Assembly (NCBI GenBank): GCA_001574975.1
Contig: KQ965744.1
Coordinates: 124,001-188,000, forward strand
Length of the DNA: 64,000 nt
Reading direction: 5' to 3'
Origin: Gonapodya prolifera JEL478
Taxonomy: Eukaryota; Monoblepharomycota; Monoblepharidomycetes; Monoblepharidales; Gonapodyaceae
Shown in pieces: positions 22,858 to 34,845 of this stretch; positions within the stretch are counted from its first letter, which is position 1, and the number at the start of each line of letters is the position of its first letter. Both the position numbers and the translations under genes were made by a program. Under the pieces are notes generated by a model. It searched no databases. It was not told where the DNA came from and saw only the letters and a list, made by a program, of their open reading frames with translations.

Positions 22858-25850
22858 TCACTCCGGGACTTCGTACGCCTCCAACTCCGGCACGACCTCC
22901 TCCCACATCCTCTGGACCTCTCTGAAGTAATTGGCCTGCGCCCTCGCATGGTCGCCCAAGTACTTGCGATAGTCGGCCACCTTGAGCGACGAGAAGAGGT
23001 CCAGTTCCCGGGCGAGGGTGGCCGAAAAGGCGCGTGAGATGGCGAGAGAGGTTTCGCTGTTTTCTTGCAGCTAGAGTCGTCGAGGAAGGGAACCAGCGTA
23101 AGTAAATCACCGTTCTCCGTACAAGTAGCCTACAGTCTTTCGTACTCACTTCAACCACTCTCTTCTCCAACTTGGCAATCCTTTCCTGTCTCGCCGTCTC
23201 CGGATTTACTCCCCTCACAGCGTCAAACTGTCCCTTGATGTACCCTGCAACACCACCGACACCGGACGATCCAAAACCACGGGCAACGAGCTTGTCCCGC
23301 TCAGAAATAGTCTGTTGCAGAAAGTCTGATAGGTCTTGGTGGTCCAGCTGCTTTTGGTCCCGAAGTTTGAGTGTTTCCTAAAGTGGGAAGTGGGAAAAGA
23401 ACGCATTGCGCGATATCCGGGACAAACGGTGTGGAGAGAGAAGGCACGCCGATGAGTCCTTCGACGCTCGACAGCATTTACTTCAAGTCCCCCTTTGCGC
23501 ACACTCACCTTCGCGGACTGGCAGTATGCCAAATACTCATGCACTCCATTCAAATACTGAGCCTCATCTGCCGCGATCTTTCATGTCCAAAATCATCGTG
23601 TGCCAACGAGGCCACATTGAATCATTGTCAAAGAACCGCGCACTCATCATACCACCTCCGCAGGTCTCACCTTCTCTCGTAGTCGCTCTGCCGTGCCCCG
23701 CACAGCCTGCGCGAACCGCGCCAGGGTAGCCGTCGCTGCAGTCTCCATTTTAGAAAGCTCGAGGACGCACAAGGAGAATTCAGCGAGATCATGATCGAGG
23801 TCTGCGCGAAGCGTGAAGAGCGGAATAATTATAGTTGCGTTGAGTTTGGGGACGGGTGAGGAAGTAAGACGGGCAGGTGAGAAACAGAGCTGTACAGCGG
23901 ACCACCTCATCACGCACCCTTCTCGGCCTTCACCATCCTGCCACCTCCCCTCCCCACTCCCGCAACAGCCTCTTCCAACCTTGCCATGGATTCGCTCGCC
24001 TCCGCAAACCGCTCGTCTCGCGACCTGAGCTTGGAGAAAGCATTCATCAAGGTGTCGCTGAGGGTATCCAGAACTGCAGGCGGGGAGGAGGATGGGGCGC
24101 TAGAGGTGCCAGGAAGCGTGGCATGTGTCGGTTGCGGGCTGGGTTGGGCTCGGGCGAGGGGCTTTGGGGGAAGAGATTAACGACATGATATCACGTTAGC
24201 TTTGTCAAGCTCAAGCAGATTTCCCACACACCTCGTTCCCCTCCAAAAATATTTTGAGTGCTTTACTCCTCTGCAAGCTTGGGTGCCTTGCGACCCGTTC
24301 CAGGTACGTCTGCAGGGCACGGCGCCGGTCCTCAACAAATTCGGGGTCGAAGCGGGACCCAGTGACGTACGACTCTGTGTGTTACGTCGAAAGGAGAGGT
24401 TTAAGAATGGTTCATGGAAGGATCCGGTGAGATGTGCAAAGGACAAGGGCTCAACGAAACCCAGACACCCATTGCAACTGGCAACCAGTCATCCTCGCCC
24501 TCGATTGCACTCCGGAAGACAGGCTACGTTCGGGCAATAAACAAATCGTTTCGGAACTATTCTTGCTCCACCACAACGTGTGATGAAAACGGCTATGGAC
24601 ATTGCGAAGTTGATGGTCTCAATCCAGTCCATGTATCCTCCTCTGGTATCAACCATCACGAGTCCTCCCAGCACCTAGATTGTCTGCACGATCCTCACCC
24701 TTCCCTACTACAGACACCTTCGCCGGATTCTCTTTCCGCCCCACAGCACGACTGCCTTGACAGATACCCACCTAGCCTCCGTCGTCCGGGCAACGGCGGT
24801 AAAATCGCCGCCGGAAACTCCTCTGCAAGTTCCCTGTGCAACCACGTGAATTCGTTGAAACGACGGCGGGCGCTAACAGTGGGGTGGGTGAGGATGTCGT
24901 GCGGCGACTACGAAGGTTGATGAAGCAACACGGGTTTAGGAAGTTGGGGAGTGGGAGGAACGAAACAAAGGTGATTAACGAATTGAATCATCTGCAAGGC
25001 CAAAATCAAACAAGAACGAAGTCCTCCAATGTCCCCGTGCACTCAGACCCGACATTACAGAAGCATACAGCCAAATTTAAACCCTACCCCATTTCTCCTG
25101 CTCACCTTCGCAACGACTAAATATGACGTGTGCGCCTCAGTTCCTTCTCCGTGCTTTTGCGGGTCTTGCACCGAGACCGTGAGTGCGTTTGACGCGGCGA
25201 GTACAAGGGAAGTGAGGGACTGGCGGGGTTGAGAGTTCGAAGAGCTTGAAATGCCCGAGGAAGAGGACACGCCAGAGTTGTGGGACGGGGAGGAAATGAA
25301 AGGAGGGGTGTTGGGAGTGAAGAGCGTCGGGTGGGAGGGTGAAGAGGGTGTTGAGGGAAGCCGTGTGGTGAGAGGTGAAGCAGGCGGCGGCGCTGGGAGA
25401 GTGGAAAGAGCAAAAACGTGAGCGACAGTAAGCGGGAGGTCATAGGAGACGGAAACAAGTGCGCTTTTGTCTGTCGGTTAACGTGTCCCTTTGATGTCCA
25501 ACATTATCCTCTGTCCTTGTAGCTCCATCTGCGTGTTCCGCTCTCACACGCTCATTCTCATTTCTATTTTTTCACAAATTCCTCTCCTCAATCGTCCCCG
25601 TGCCCCTTTCTCGCCCATTACACTCACACCCAGCAAGCGGGTCTTTCACGTCGCCATATCCACTCCCTTCTCGTCGCGTATCCGTGTCCCATCCAACACT
25701 TGAAAACTGTACGGCACTCCCTGTGCGTCGCGCAGCACTCGCCCCACTCGCGGCTCCACCAACGGCTCCTGCTCCTGCTCCACTAATGGTCCCACTGCCA
25801 AGGAAGAAGTCCTCGTCGTCGTCGAGAGTCAGCGGTGTATTGGTCGCCAT
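22858..25850 (-). CDS. SNX4: Sorting nexin 4/41-type PX-BAR protein
   Basis: Endosomal sorting nexin used in recycling and selective autophagy. The start ATG at 25850 gives MATNTPLTLDDDEDFFLG, an acidic Phe-containing N-terminus usual for the family, followed by a Gly/Ala-rich linker. The PX domain begins with LTVSVQDPQKHGEGTEAHTS YLV, continues in later exons (RRRFNEFTWLHREL, AILPPLP) and ends near FDPEFVEDRRRALQTYLERV with ARHPSLQRS. The C-terminal half is helical and BAR-like: ETAATATLARFAQAVRGTAE, LNGVHEYLAYCQSAKETLKL, DFLQQTISERDKLVARG, QERIAKLEKRVVE and the end VADYRKYLGDHARAQANYF to VPE. About eight introns are present. SNX4 versus SNX41 cannot be decided by eye. Confidence 0.87.
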
Positions 25851-26319
25851 CTGAGCGCTGCTTTCGATGGTTACTTAAGTTGAAGGTCGAGGAAATGCAA
25901 TGAATGTGTGACCACTTTCGGGTCAGCGCGGAAACTCCGTCCGCAGCATCCAGTCAACTGTTGCGCAATCACGTTACGGGAACGAAATCGACCATGTCCA
26001 CATTGACATTCACTTTGATATGCGCTGGGTAATTACTCTCCGACCGGGATATGGGCGTGATGTTCGTGATGGAATCAACGATCACTTGTTGTCGAAGTTG
26101 AGTCGACCACACAGCTCCTCGTCTTCTGGAAAGATTGAGACTCGCAGCAACCAAACGGAACATCGCGAGACTCCACATTTCGGGCATAAACCTCAAAGAT
26201 GATTGCCCTTGCAACCCAAATTGAAGCCATTGTTGAATTGGCAATGAAATGGAACACGGCTGCGCACTTTTTCCTCTTCGTTAACGTTATGCTTGCGATG
26301 AGCACAACTATTTCTGACT

Positions 26320-27000
26320 CATGTCGCAACCAAGGGCAACTCCGTCGGGCTTCCTCAAGGCGGATATTGCCATACTTTTGTTGCTAATTCTGGAGATGAC
26401 TGCATCACTATTAACGGGAACGAATGATATGTGTCGGTAGTATTCGGAATCGCAATTACTGAAACCATCTTTTAGCCTCTGGCACGACGGTGACGCTCTC
26501 GTCAAAGCTGTAGCAGATGTCCAGAAGATTATGGTCGTCATTCAGCCCAGTCCCGTCCTTGCTCTGTGAATTGATGATCCAAACATCACCGTCATCATTT
26601 GCACCGGCATACCAGGTCAGAAGACAGACAGCCATCGCTGACGTTCTCTTTGGTGACGTCAATCCACAACGTCGTTTGGCTTACACCTTTGGTTTTTGTT
26701 CGGGCGGATTACCCAGCCAATGTTGAGTACACGGAGCTCAAGATCACGTATGGTGAGGGCATTCTCAATATGGCTAGTTCGAGGCTCAGAACGGAACAAC
26801 CTCATTCGCCTTTGGGCACGGCCTCTCTTTCAACAAATTCATCTGCTCGAAGCTCAAGGAAGTACCAAACGCAGACAAGAAGGCTCACATGGTCTTCGTG
26901 AGCATGAAAACTCCGCCACGAAGTTTCTGGTAACGATGTCGTTCATCTTTACCTTACTCTTCCGACCTGGAGGTGCCAGTTCGCAGTAGCAAGGATATAC
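26320..27000 (+). pseudogene. Decayed GH3 beta-glucosidase (C-terminal domain remnant)
   Basis: Several pieces match the C-terminal half of family-3 beta-glucosidases, in order but in different frames. They are VANSGDDCITINGNE (about 26360-26425), LWHDGDALVKAVADVQKIMV (from about 26478), an in-frame stop TGA at 26566-26568 inside the piece LAL*IDDPNIT, AIADVLFGDVNPQRRLAYTF (about 26630), ADYPANVEYTELKITYGEG (about 26700) and FAFGHGLSFNKF (about 26805). At least three frame changes plus the stop make a working gene unlikely, even allowing for introns. The AT-richer flanks may hold more decayed exons (for example SQQPNGTSRDST near 26140). Secreted cellulose/cellobiose degradation would have been its former role. 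Confidence 0.75.
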
Positions 27001-27239
27001 GCCTCTTGAGCGCGTTTACATCTAGGCAGGCGAGACGGTCACAATGTTGCTTCAACTGCACAAGGGCGACCTTGTCTAGAAATGAATATGTCTCTAGGGC
27101 TCGGTCATTTTCAAATGCGACTTCAAGGTGTCTGTGGCAGCGAGCTCTGCCGCTATTAGAACACGTTGTGATAATTCCTTTACGTGACGTCGTATAGATT
27201 TTTCCCTTCCCTTCCCCTTTAGATAGCTGAGTGGAGCGC

Positions 27240-28514
27240 TGAGCTTTGGAAGATCTCAAAAATGTAAAGAGAATTGTTTTGAAATCTGAGACTGCATTCT
27301 TTGTTTAGGTGAAACTTCTGAACTCGTACACCTGATGGGTCGATATCTTCGTATTTATGAACATTCGACATTTCAACTTGAAATGGCAACTGGTCTCGGA
27401 CATTGACTACCAATTGAAAGGCGCCATATTCACGTAAATTTCGCTAAAACTTGATATAGTACAAGTGAGGAGCTGTCCACCGTTCACTTCAACGTTGAAC
27501 GTTTCCAGGACGCGCGTCGTGGGCGCCGCTCGCCGTCGCATCCCAAGAAGTTTCTTCTAGCATGAGAATCTAGCGCATCGCACACGAAGAGAAGAACAAC
27601 TCGTCAAGATATTGATCCGCTTTTCGAAAAACATCGCAGTACTTATCTGGCCCGCTACCAGCTCCTGCCAACCATGCACTCCCGGGAAAAGTATTGTCCA
27701 TGTACCCAGCACGACGAACAGACCGACAAGTGCAGAGCCCTGTGACTCCGTTACTCCGTACCATATGCAGATAGGCCCCGGCATTTGATCCTCAGTCCTC
27801 CTTTGAGTCCATCGATCCCGATGCTCGCGCACCATTTACATTAACCCACATCTAGAGGAGTGTCACAGGGTCTGTCCTGTTGTCCCCTGTTGGAGATGGG
27901 TGTTACGAGTTGTGATGGCGGATTGAGCGAGAGAATGCGGATGCGGTAAGACGAAAGTATTAGCTTCAAGGAAACAAGAAGCAGAACTCACCATTTTCAC
28001 ACCATCAAATCACCGGGGACAACATGGAGTCTGTTTCAATCATGGGAGTGGAATGTGCAACATATTCCCCAAGGATCGATGTCCACAACGCCCAATCCAG
28101 CTGATGCTGAAGTAAATGTGTCCACGCACCCAGAGCGACAAAGGAGAGGCCCCGAACTGCGCAGTTGCAGTGTTCCTCGCCGTACAAGTCACAAACGCTC
28201 ATCAGCAGTCGAACGAGTCGCCCTTTGCCGCACGCATGAAGCCGGGCCTATTTGGATTTTCACTGGCAACCGTCTCAGTCCCTGCCGAGCGAATGGGGAC
28301 CAGAGAGGACATTCCCGTCGATGTGGGTGTAACAACAAACAAGGCACTCTTGCAGCTTTGAATGCTTGCCTTGACCTTCCCACTTTCCTTCTCATCAAAA
28401 ACCAGAACTTTATATTTTGGAAGATCAATACAATGCAAAAAGAATCTAGCGTGATCAACAAACGATAAATCTACGACTTCACGTCGCACTATCCCTGGTC
28501 CCGTCCAGGACACT
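27240..28514. other. Unresolved, probably decayed region
   Basis: No recognised gene. On the minus strand three modest open frames line up (28513-28202 with FDEKESGKVKASIQSCKSAL, 28202-28005 with GLSFVALGAWTHLL, 27835-27557 with GLFVVLGTWTILF). The last two share a faint pattern (G-L-x-x-V-x-L-G-x-W-T), as if an exon had been duplicated. They could be exons of a lineage-specific gene or debris from the same decay that affected the GH3 remnant. Confidence 0.3.
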
Positions 28515-29840
28515 TCACATCATCTTCTCCACCCTCTCCGTCTCATCCTGCTTCCTCCGTAATCGCTCTTCGCGCTGCCTCATCGCGTCCTCCGCCTCCA
28601 TTACCTTCTTCTCGCGCTCCTCCAGTGCCTTTATCTGGGCCGCTACCTTCTTCGCCCCTTCGGCCTCTGCCTCATGGTTAGTGCACTTCTGCCGTAATAT
28701 CGCCACATTGGCAAGTGCAGCAGAAAGTTGCGCAGATAGACTCGCGTTCATTGCACGAAGGGCCGCGCACTCAACCTCCAGATCGCTGCTGACACTCGGC
28801 GTGCCGTGAGAAGATGGCTGGCCCGATGTACCGTTGAGTTGCAGAGCCTGAGCTGTTGGTGGGATGCCCGTACTCTGCTTTGCCCCATTCTGCGAGGCGG
28901 CTCCATGCACGTAATTTTGGGTCCTGTGTTCATTGTCGTTGCGATGCCCCATCTCATCCTGTTCTGACCGACCGTCTTTCTGCTCCAGCACCCCTCGCAC
29001 CATTGCTTCCAATTCGTCCATGCGGCGTCTCATCAACTGGAGCTCCTCTTCCTTTTTGGAATCATCCGTTCGAGTAACATTCTGTGGGCCAAAATCCCCA
29101 TTGTTCCTTTGCACGCTTCCCCGCTTTCGCTTCTGCTGCTTCGTGCTCCCATCCATATCAGTGTCCCTTGGCCGTTTTCGAGACAAGTCGTCGCCACCGG
29201 CACCGGGACGCTCGGAAATGTTTCGGTATTCCTCATCGTTATCACTTCGGGCTATGACCCTGTTTTGGCAGAGCGTTTCCACGAGTACCCAAGTCCATCA
29301 CATTCTCAGCACTTTCTGTCGGATAGTCACCTCGCTCACTCGCACTCTCCATCCGTCCTGTCTCAGACGCCGGTCGGACTCGCTCTTGCTCACTTGCACC
29401 CGCGATGTCAGTATTCGATGTTTGAGCCCCGCAAATAGTTGAGAGCCGTCAACTCGCGAACTCCTCTCAGCATATCAACCCTCGCACGACCCAATCCCCT
29501 TCCCCGCCCGCGTCCGCGATTTTGAGGAGGTTGAGATTGAGTAACAGCCGTGTCTTTGGCAGTAGCCACCGCTGGGGCTCCTGAGAGTGTATCTGCAGCG
29601 GTGGGGGCATCAGCGCGACGTCTTTTGGAGGCTCTGTCGGTAAGTTCGTCCTCGGATCCGCTGTCTGAGTCCGAGTTCATTTCGCTGGAACACTCTCCAT
29701 TGACGGGGGGCGAGGTGTGTCGTGTCCCGGCCGTACCAATGCAGGGGATTTCACGGTCTGTTGGACGGCCGGCAGGGTGGAGGGATACTCCGGAATCGAC
29801 ACGATCGCAAGACCTTGTTCCAAATAAGATTTTCATCACT
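28515..29840 (-). CDS. Coiled-coil protein with RG-rich and acidic segments, function unknown
   Basis: Not recognised. Two overlapping minus-strand frames look coding and probably join by a short intron near 29410-29290. The upstream part has an acidic/Ser run (NSDSDSGSEDELTDRASKRR), an Arg-Gly run (RGRGRGRGLGRARVDMLRG) and ends NYLRGSNIEY before the presumed donor. The downstream part contains RKRPRDTDMDGSTKQQKRKR (a basic nuclear-type patch) and heptad-like helices (EEELQLMRRRMDELEAMVRG, AALRAMNASLSAQLSAALAN), and ends KALEEREKKVMEAEDAMRQR to VEKMM*. A nuclear coiled-coil protein is likely. The true start is not visible, and this may be the 3' part of the proline-rich gene that begins at 32960. 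Confidence 0.5.
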
Positions 29841-30669
29841 CTTTTTCAAAACCAAGGGCTTATTATTCTCTCACCAGTCTTTCTCCATCCGTTCAACAAC
29901 ATTTCGTGCCAAAGCGTTTGGCACGGTATGCGACGCCTCCATATCGCTTCGTGGAGAACCTGTTTTCTGTCGGAACCGCCTGTTCTCGAAGTGGTGCCAC
30001 GTCAGACCCGGCAGAAGAAGGACATTCAGATCTCGCCCGCGTTGCCATCGGCGAGGCAACGGTTGTTGACGTTATGGCAGGAGAAGCGCCTTTTGGCCGG
30101 ATACCAGCTGGAACAAGTCGCTTTTGTGCAACGGTGGTCTCGGAGAGTCAAAAAGCAGGCGTGATCACGACAACAACGACAACGACATACCATTCGGGGA
30201 GGTGCCGACGAGGTAGAAGTGGTCGGTGCTGGCGGAGTCTTCAATGGTGGGAGGGAATCGGTCGCTGTCGCGTTTGGGGGGGACTGGTGAACTAACAGTA
30301 TGGCCCGTTTCCATTGAGTCTTGATCCTGCAAGACCGCCGGCTGCTCCACTGTCTAAAGTGCATCCAGCGGGGTGGTTCTGTGGTGTGCAGTCTCCAGGC
30401 GGTGGGATTCTGGAACCGCACCTGATGTACCTGTGCCCGGAGACGAGAGCGTCTTGGCGGCGGAGAGGAGGGTCGCTTGTGTCTGGTGATAAGAGGGGGC
30501 GGGGAGGAGGGTGGTGAGACCACCTAGGGGATGGGTGGATGAGTTCGGGGAAGGAGCACTGGCAGGGGGACCTGTGTGGCATGCGCGGGATTGTTCGTGA
30601 TCAAGACAGATTTTTAAATGCCGCTCTCCCACGCGAGTCGCCAATAGATCACGCGCGATCTCTCACTCA

Positions 30670-32960
30670 CCACCCCTAGCGGAAGTTGCGGAAAGCGACG
30701 CTAGCCTCATTTCGACACCCGCTCCCGCCCCTTGCTTCGCCGCCGTGGCCACGGGGAGAGACGCCGCGCGCCCTGCTGTTTGGATGTATTCGGCGTGGTT
30801 CGATTCCGGAAGTGGAAGTGGAACTGATGCGTGGGATGGCACAATGGCAGGGTGTGGCCGATCGTTTGCGTTTGGGTACGAGGGAGTTAGAAGTTGAAAT
30901 GGTGGGCGCGCGTAATACCCCATCATTCGGCGGGCGGGGGGGACCTGGGTCGGGGCGGGTTCGTTGGGAGGCGGAGGAGGCGCGAAATCGGAGGACGAGG
31001 ATGAGGGACGTGCGGCGGGGATGCCGGGTTGGGGGTGAGGCTGAGGCTGGGGGTGAGTGTGAGGCTGGGGGTGAGGCTGTGGTTGTGGTTGCGGGTAGAT
31101 GTTTCGTGGAGTTGGGAGGTCGAGGTCCAGCCCACAACAGCATAACCGTAACCCTGGTTGTAGTTGTGCCATCCGGCACCGGCACCGGCACTGTTGTGTC
31201 CCATTCCCATTCCCATCGGCGCACTCCCCGCGTGTAGATGTGGGAAGACGTGCCCCTGCCCTTGTCCGTGGCCGTTTGGCCGGTCTGCGTACGCGTGTAC
31301 GAGTGTGGGAGTGGGAGTCGCGGGTGGAGTTTCCAGCGCTCCCGCAGCGGCGGTGGCGGTGGGGGAGATGGTAGGGGCAGGTGTGGTGGTGGTGGTGGTC
31401 ACGGCGGTCGAGGTGGTGGGTGGTGGGGTGGAGGAGGTGGTCGAAGGGGCCCTTGACCGAGGCGGTGGAGCTGGCGGGGGGTTGAAAGGTGAGTCGTGGT
31501 ACAAGGCCCCCTGCGTCTGACGCGGGCTGGTGCTCGGTGCAGTCGCAGATGAAGGTGCAGGTGCAGGTGGTGATACGTACGGTTGTTGAACACCGCCTGT
31601 CGCGGCAAGCATTTCTGTGCGGTCGCCCGTCGTGACTCCTCCCCTCCCTCTTCCTTGAGCGGGAACAGAAGCGGGGATGGCGCTCGGCGCAGGCGCAGGC
31701 GCAGAGTGTGATAGATGTCGCTGGTTTTGACCTGTTTCTACAACCCACCGCAGCTCTTTGTTGCTCATTGTCGCAGCTGGTCCTAGTCCCCGTCCCCTTC
31801 TTTTGGCGGGACTTGCGTTCGATGTAGGTGCGGATGGTGCGACGTTCGGCTGTTGAGGACCTCCTCCCGTAACCTTAACCAGTTCCGTATCGTTGCCCGT
31901 CTCGGTTCCTCCCCTCCCGCTTCCTTCAGCAGAAGCAGAATCAGCAACCGAACCGGCTTGCCCCGCATCATCCTCAGCTCCGTCCGTCGCGACGTGCTGC
32001 TGCTGGTGGTGGCGCGGTAGTGGCGGTGTGTTGAATCGCAGCGGGTGAGGAGGTGTGGAGAGTTTGGGAGGGTGTGGGGATGGAGGATGAGGATGGAACT
32101 GCGGGTGCGCGCGGAAGGGCGGGCACAGGTGCGGCTGCAGGTGCGGGTACAGGTGCAAGTGGAGGGATGGTCGCAACGTTTGGAGAAGACCGTGGGGTCA
32201 CGGTGTGTCCAGGTGCAGGCACACCAGCGCCGTTTGGAGGAGGTCGCGGGGTCTGATGAGATGCCGCACCAGTGACCTGCGACGGAGGATTCGTCATCGG
32301 TGGGGCGGCAGGGGGACCGGGGTTTTGTGGTGTCGGTTGAAGAGAACGGGCATTCTTCCGAGGACTGCGCTTTGCCCTTGTCGGCGTGAGCGGAGCAGGA
32401 GACGGAAATGGAGTAGGAGGCAGATCCGGGTTGTAGTACTCTTGCTGCATGATCTCCCAGGACACATTTGTGGCGGGCCTGCCCATACCCTTCGCTGGCG
32501 CACGCTGCGCGAGCCCTCTGAGCTCCCGGATCGTATCCGACAGGTGGGCATGCGAGACGTACGATTCCCAGTCACGGTGTCTGGTCTGGTGCGATTGCGC
32601 GACGGTTTTGCGGAAGTTGCGACGAGGAAGACGGGTGCTTTCGTTTCCCCCAGATGTCCAATAAATTGAATCAATTGAACAAACGAGCACACCAGATAAG
32701 ATTGCGCAGGGCTCACCTCTCTTCTCGCTAGTCCGACGTGGCTCCGCGACGCGTTTCTTCCCGATATTGTCGATCAGGTCGCCCGTCAATTGTGGCCTGG
32801 GACCCAACTGCGCAACATGCAGCACGCGGTCCCTCTTGTAAGAAACGACCTTGCTCTTGTTCCGTCTGAGATTGTGACCTCACACTGCGCGCCACTGCTG
32901 GTCCGTCCACGCGGATGTGTCCAGTGGCTCGCGGCCAATGGGTGTGGAAGGCAACGACAT
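30670..32960 (-). CDS. Proline-rich low-complexity protein, function unknown (borders uncertain)
   Basis: Not recognised. A plausible start is ATG 32960 (MSLPSTPIGREPLDTSAWTD). A 51-nt intron then leads to RDRVLHVAQLGPRPQLTGDL IDNIGKKR and a second intron to NFRKTVAQSHQTRHRDWESY, VSHAHLSDTIRELRGLAQRA and VSWEIMQQEYYNP. These parts look conserved and folded. They are followed by more than 500 residues rich in Pro, Ser, Thr and Ala. All three minus frames stay open for long distances over 30.7-32.2 kb, so the frame and the end cannot be fixed by eye. It is divergent from the thioesterase at 33158 and could continue into the coiled-coil segment ending at 28515. A chromatin or transcription role would be only a guess. 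Confidence 0.5.
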
Positions 32961-33157
32961 CCCGACCAGCGATCGCGCGTGCAGGGAGCGCGTTTCCCCC
33001 GTTTTCAGCGCGTGCAGGCGGATTTCTTCGCGTTTCCGCGTGTTCCTTCTCCTCCCACTGACCCAGCGAGGAGAATGAATTTCGTCTGCTGTGGCGGGGC
33101 CAAAGCACTCTCGAGTTCGGAATCAAATCTGCACTTTCGCCGCGGAAACACGAAGGA

Positions 33158-34371
33158 ATGGCATCCGCGGCTGCTGCAGAGACGGAGAACAGACAGGAAT
33201 ACTTTGTGGAGCGCACAACGAGGGTCGAGCGGATCCAGGGCAGGAGCGGAGTCTGGTTTCGCGCAACGGTGGCACCCGAGTACAGAAACTACGGGTGCGT
33301 GGTGGCATAGAAACACACTCTGCCGACAATCACTCCAATCGGACCCACCTGAAACCTTCTCACCCAACAGCGGTGTTCCCCTTGGCGGATTCCTGTTCGC
33401 CCTCACCCTACGCGCACTCCTCGCAGCCCACCCGAACCACCCGGACCCGCTGACGTGCGGGCTCGAGTTCATCGCTTCGCCGCCCGTCGGGTCCGTCGTC
33501 GAAATTGAGGTCGAGACGATGAAGGAGGGAAGGACGTTTGCCTTTACTACGGCGAAGCTCTTTGCCCGGTCCTCTGGTTCTCTTGCCACTGCCACTGCCA
33601 CTGATCCAGCAGTGCACCCGTCGCTGTCTCTGTGTCTCCACGTCACCGCAACCCTCGGCCACCTCCACCCCCTCCGCAACTCTCCCACATTCCCCGACCC
33701 CCGCACCCTCATGAACCCGTCCTACGCGCCTCGCCCGCTCCCAACGCCCGACTCACCGGACTGCGTCGACCGCGCGGAAGAGTTGAAGAAAGTGCGGTGG
33801 GCGCCGTTTGTGGATCTTTTTCGGATGCATGAGGATCGTGAAGCTGTGGCAAACGCCGGGACAAAACGGCCATTGCCAGACAACTCCTTCAATGAGCTTC
33901 TTGAGGGATCCTCGACGTGGATGTCGTGTAAGGACGGGCAACCCGCGGACGTTATCTTGGCCGCCATGTTTGCCGACACGCCGCTGCTTGTGGGTGCCTC
34001 ACCAATGCCGGTAAAGCCGAGCGTGCCTCGAAACAAGCTTACCTGTGAGTTTGCCGATGTGTATGGTCATGGTCATGTGACTACCTGGCGCTTACTTTAC
34101 CAACACCCTTGGGTTACCAAACACAAACACAATCACAACCACCTGCACGTCCACAGACTCAACCGTGACCATGACCGTGGACTTCCACGCCCCGATCTCC
34201 TCTTCCAACGGCCCCTGGCTGCAAACGATGCAGCGGGATCTGCACCGGCGGGGTGAGCTCACCATATACGAGTTCCTGTGCTGGACGAGGGAGGGGGAGC
34301 TGGTGCTGAGTGCGAGGCAGCAGGGGTGGATGCGGGAGCGGAGGGGGAGGAAGGGGGGGCAGAAGCTGTGA
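33158..34371 (+). CDS. Thioesterase-like superfamily protein (TesB-type double hotdog)
   Basis: Probable acyl-CoA thioesterase. ATG 33158 opens MASAAAAETENRQEYFVERT. A first intron (GTGCGT...ACAG) joins YRNYG/GVPLGGFLFALTLRA. The family pattern follows: an N-terminal hotdog helix with the GG-F motif, a strand PDPLTCGLEFIASPPVGSVV then EIEVETMKEGRTFAFTTAKL, a linker, and the second hotdog DLFRMHEDREA. After a second intron comes STVTMTVDFHAPISSSNGPW, then ELTIYEFLCWTREGELVLSA and RQQGW. The last residues (MRERRGRKGGQKL) are basic and end in QKL, which is close to, but not, a canonical peroxisomal SKL signal. No acyl substrate can be inferred. Confidence 0.82.
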
Positions 34372-34845
34372 TTGGTTGTGCGTGGGAGGGAGAGTGTTAC
34401 GTACCAAAACATAGAGATCTAGAGAATGTACCACCGCTACGTATGCTAAGTAACCTATCACGACATGTATCACATTTCGGATATAAAGGGTTTTATTTGA
34501 ATTATTTGAAACCCAACGAGCCGTATCATTGTCCTCCTTCATCAAGAATTGCCGGAAAGCTTTACTCGGGCCTCGTCAACTCCCAAGCCCACATATTCTG
34601 CATCTGCATCTACAGTCAGACCTTTCTAATCGCGTTGCCGTGACTTTCGCTCGTTCGTATCTCCGTCGTCGGCAAAATGGATGCAGGTGCCGTGGACATC
34701 TGTGGCCTGCACAACCTCACAGCTCCACCAATCCATATCCACCCATTCAACCATCGCAGATAGAACCGCTCGATTTCAGACTCGAAGTGACTCCGTTTTC
34801 TCCTCCCATCCTCTCAACCCCCTTCCCCTTCCACGACCCACCGCC

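Noticed and set aside
27557-28202. Two minus frames sharing G-L-x-x-V-x-L-G-x-W-T as a membrane-protein family
   Set aside because: The resemblance covers about 30 residues with weak identity, so no family could be named. Kept only as an unresolved region.
30663-32176. Long overlapping open frames on both strands
   Set aside because: The stretch is GC-rich and repetitive, so several frames stay open by composition alone. Only the minus strand continues a conserved N-terminal exon.
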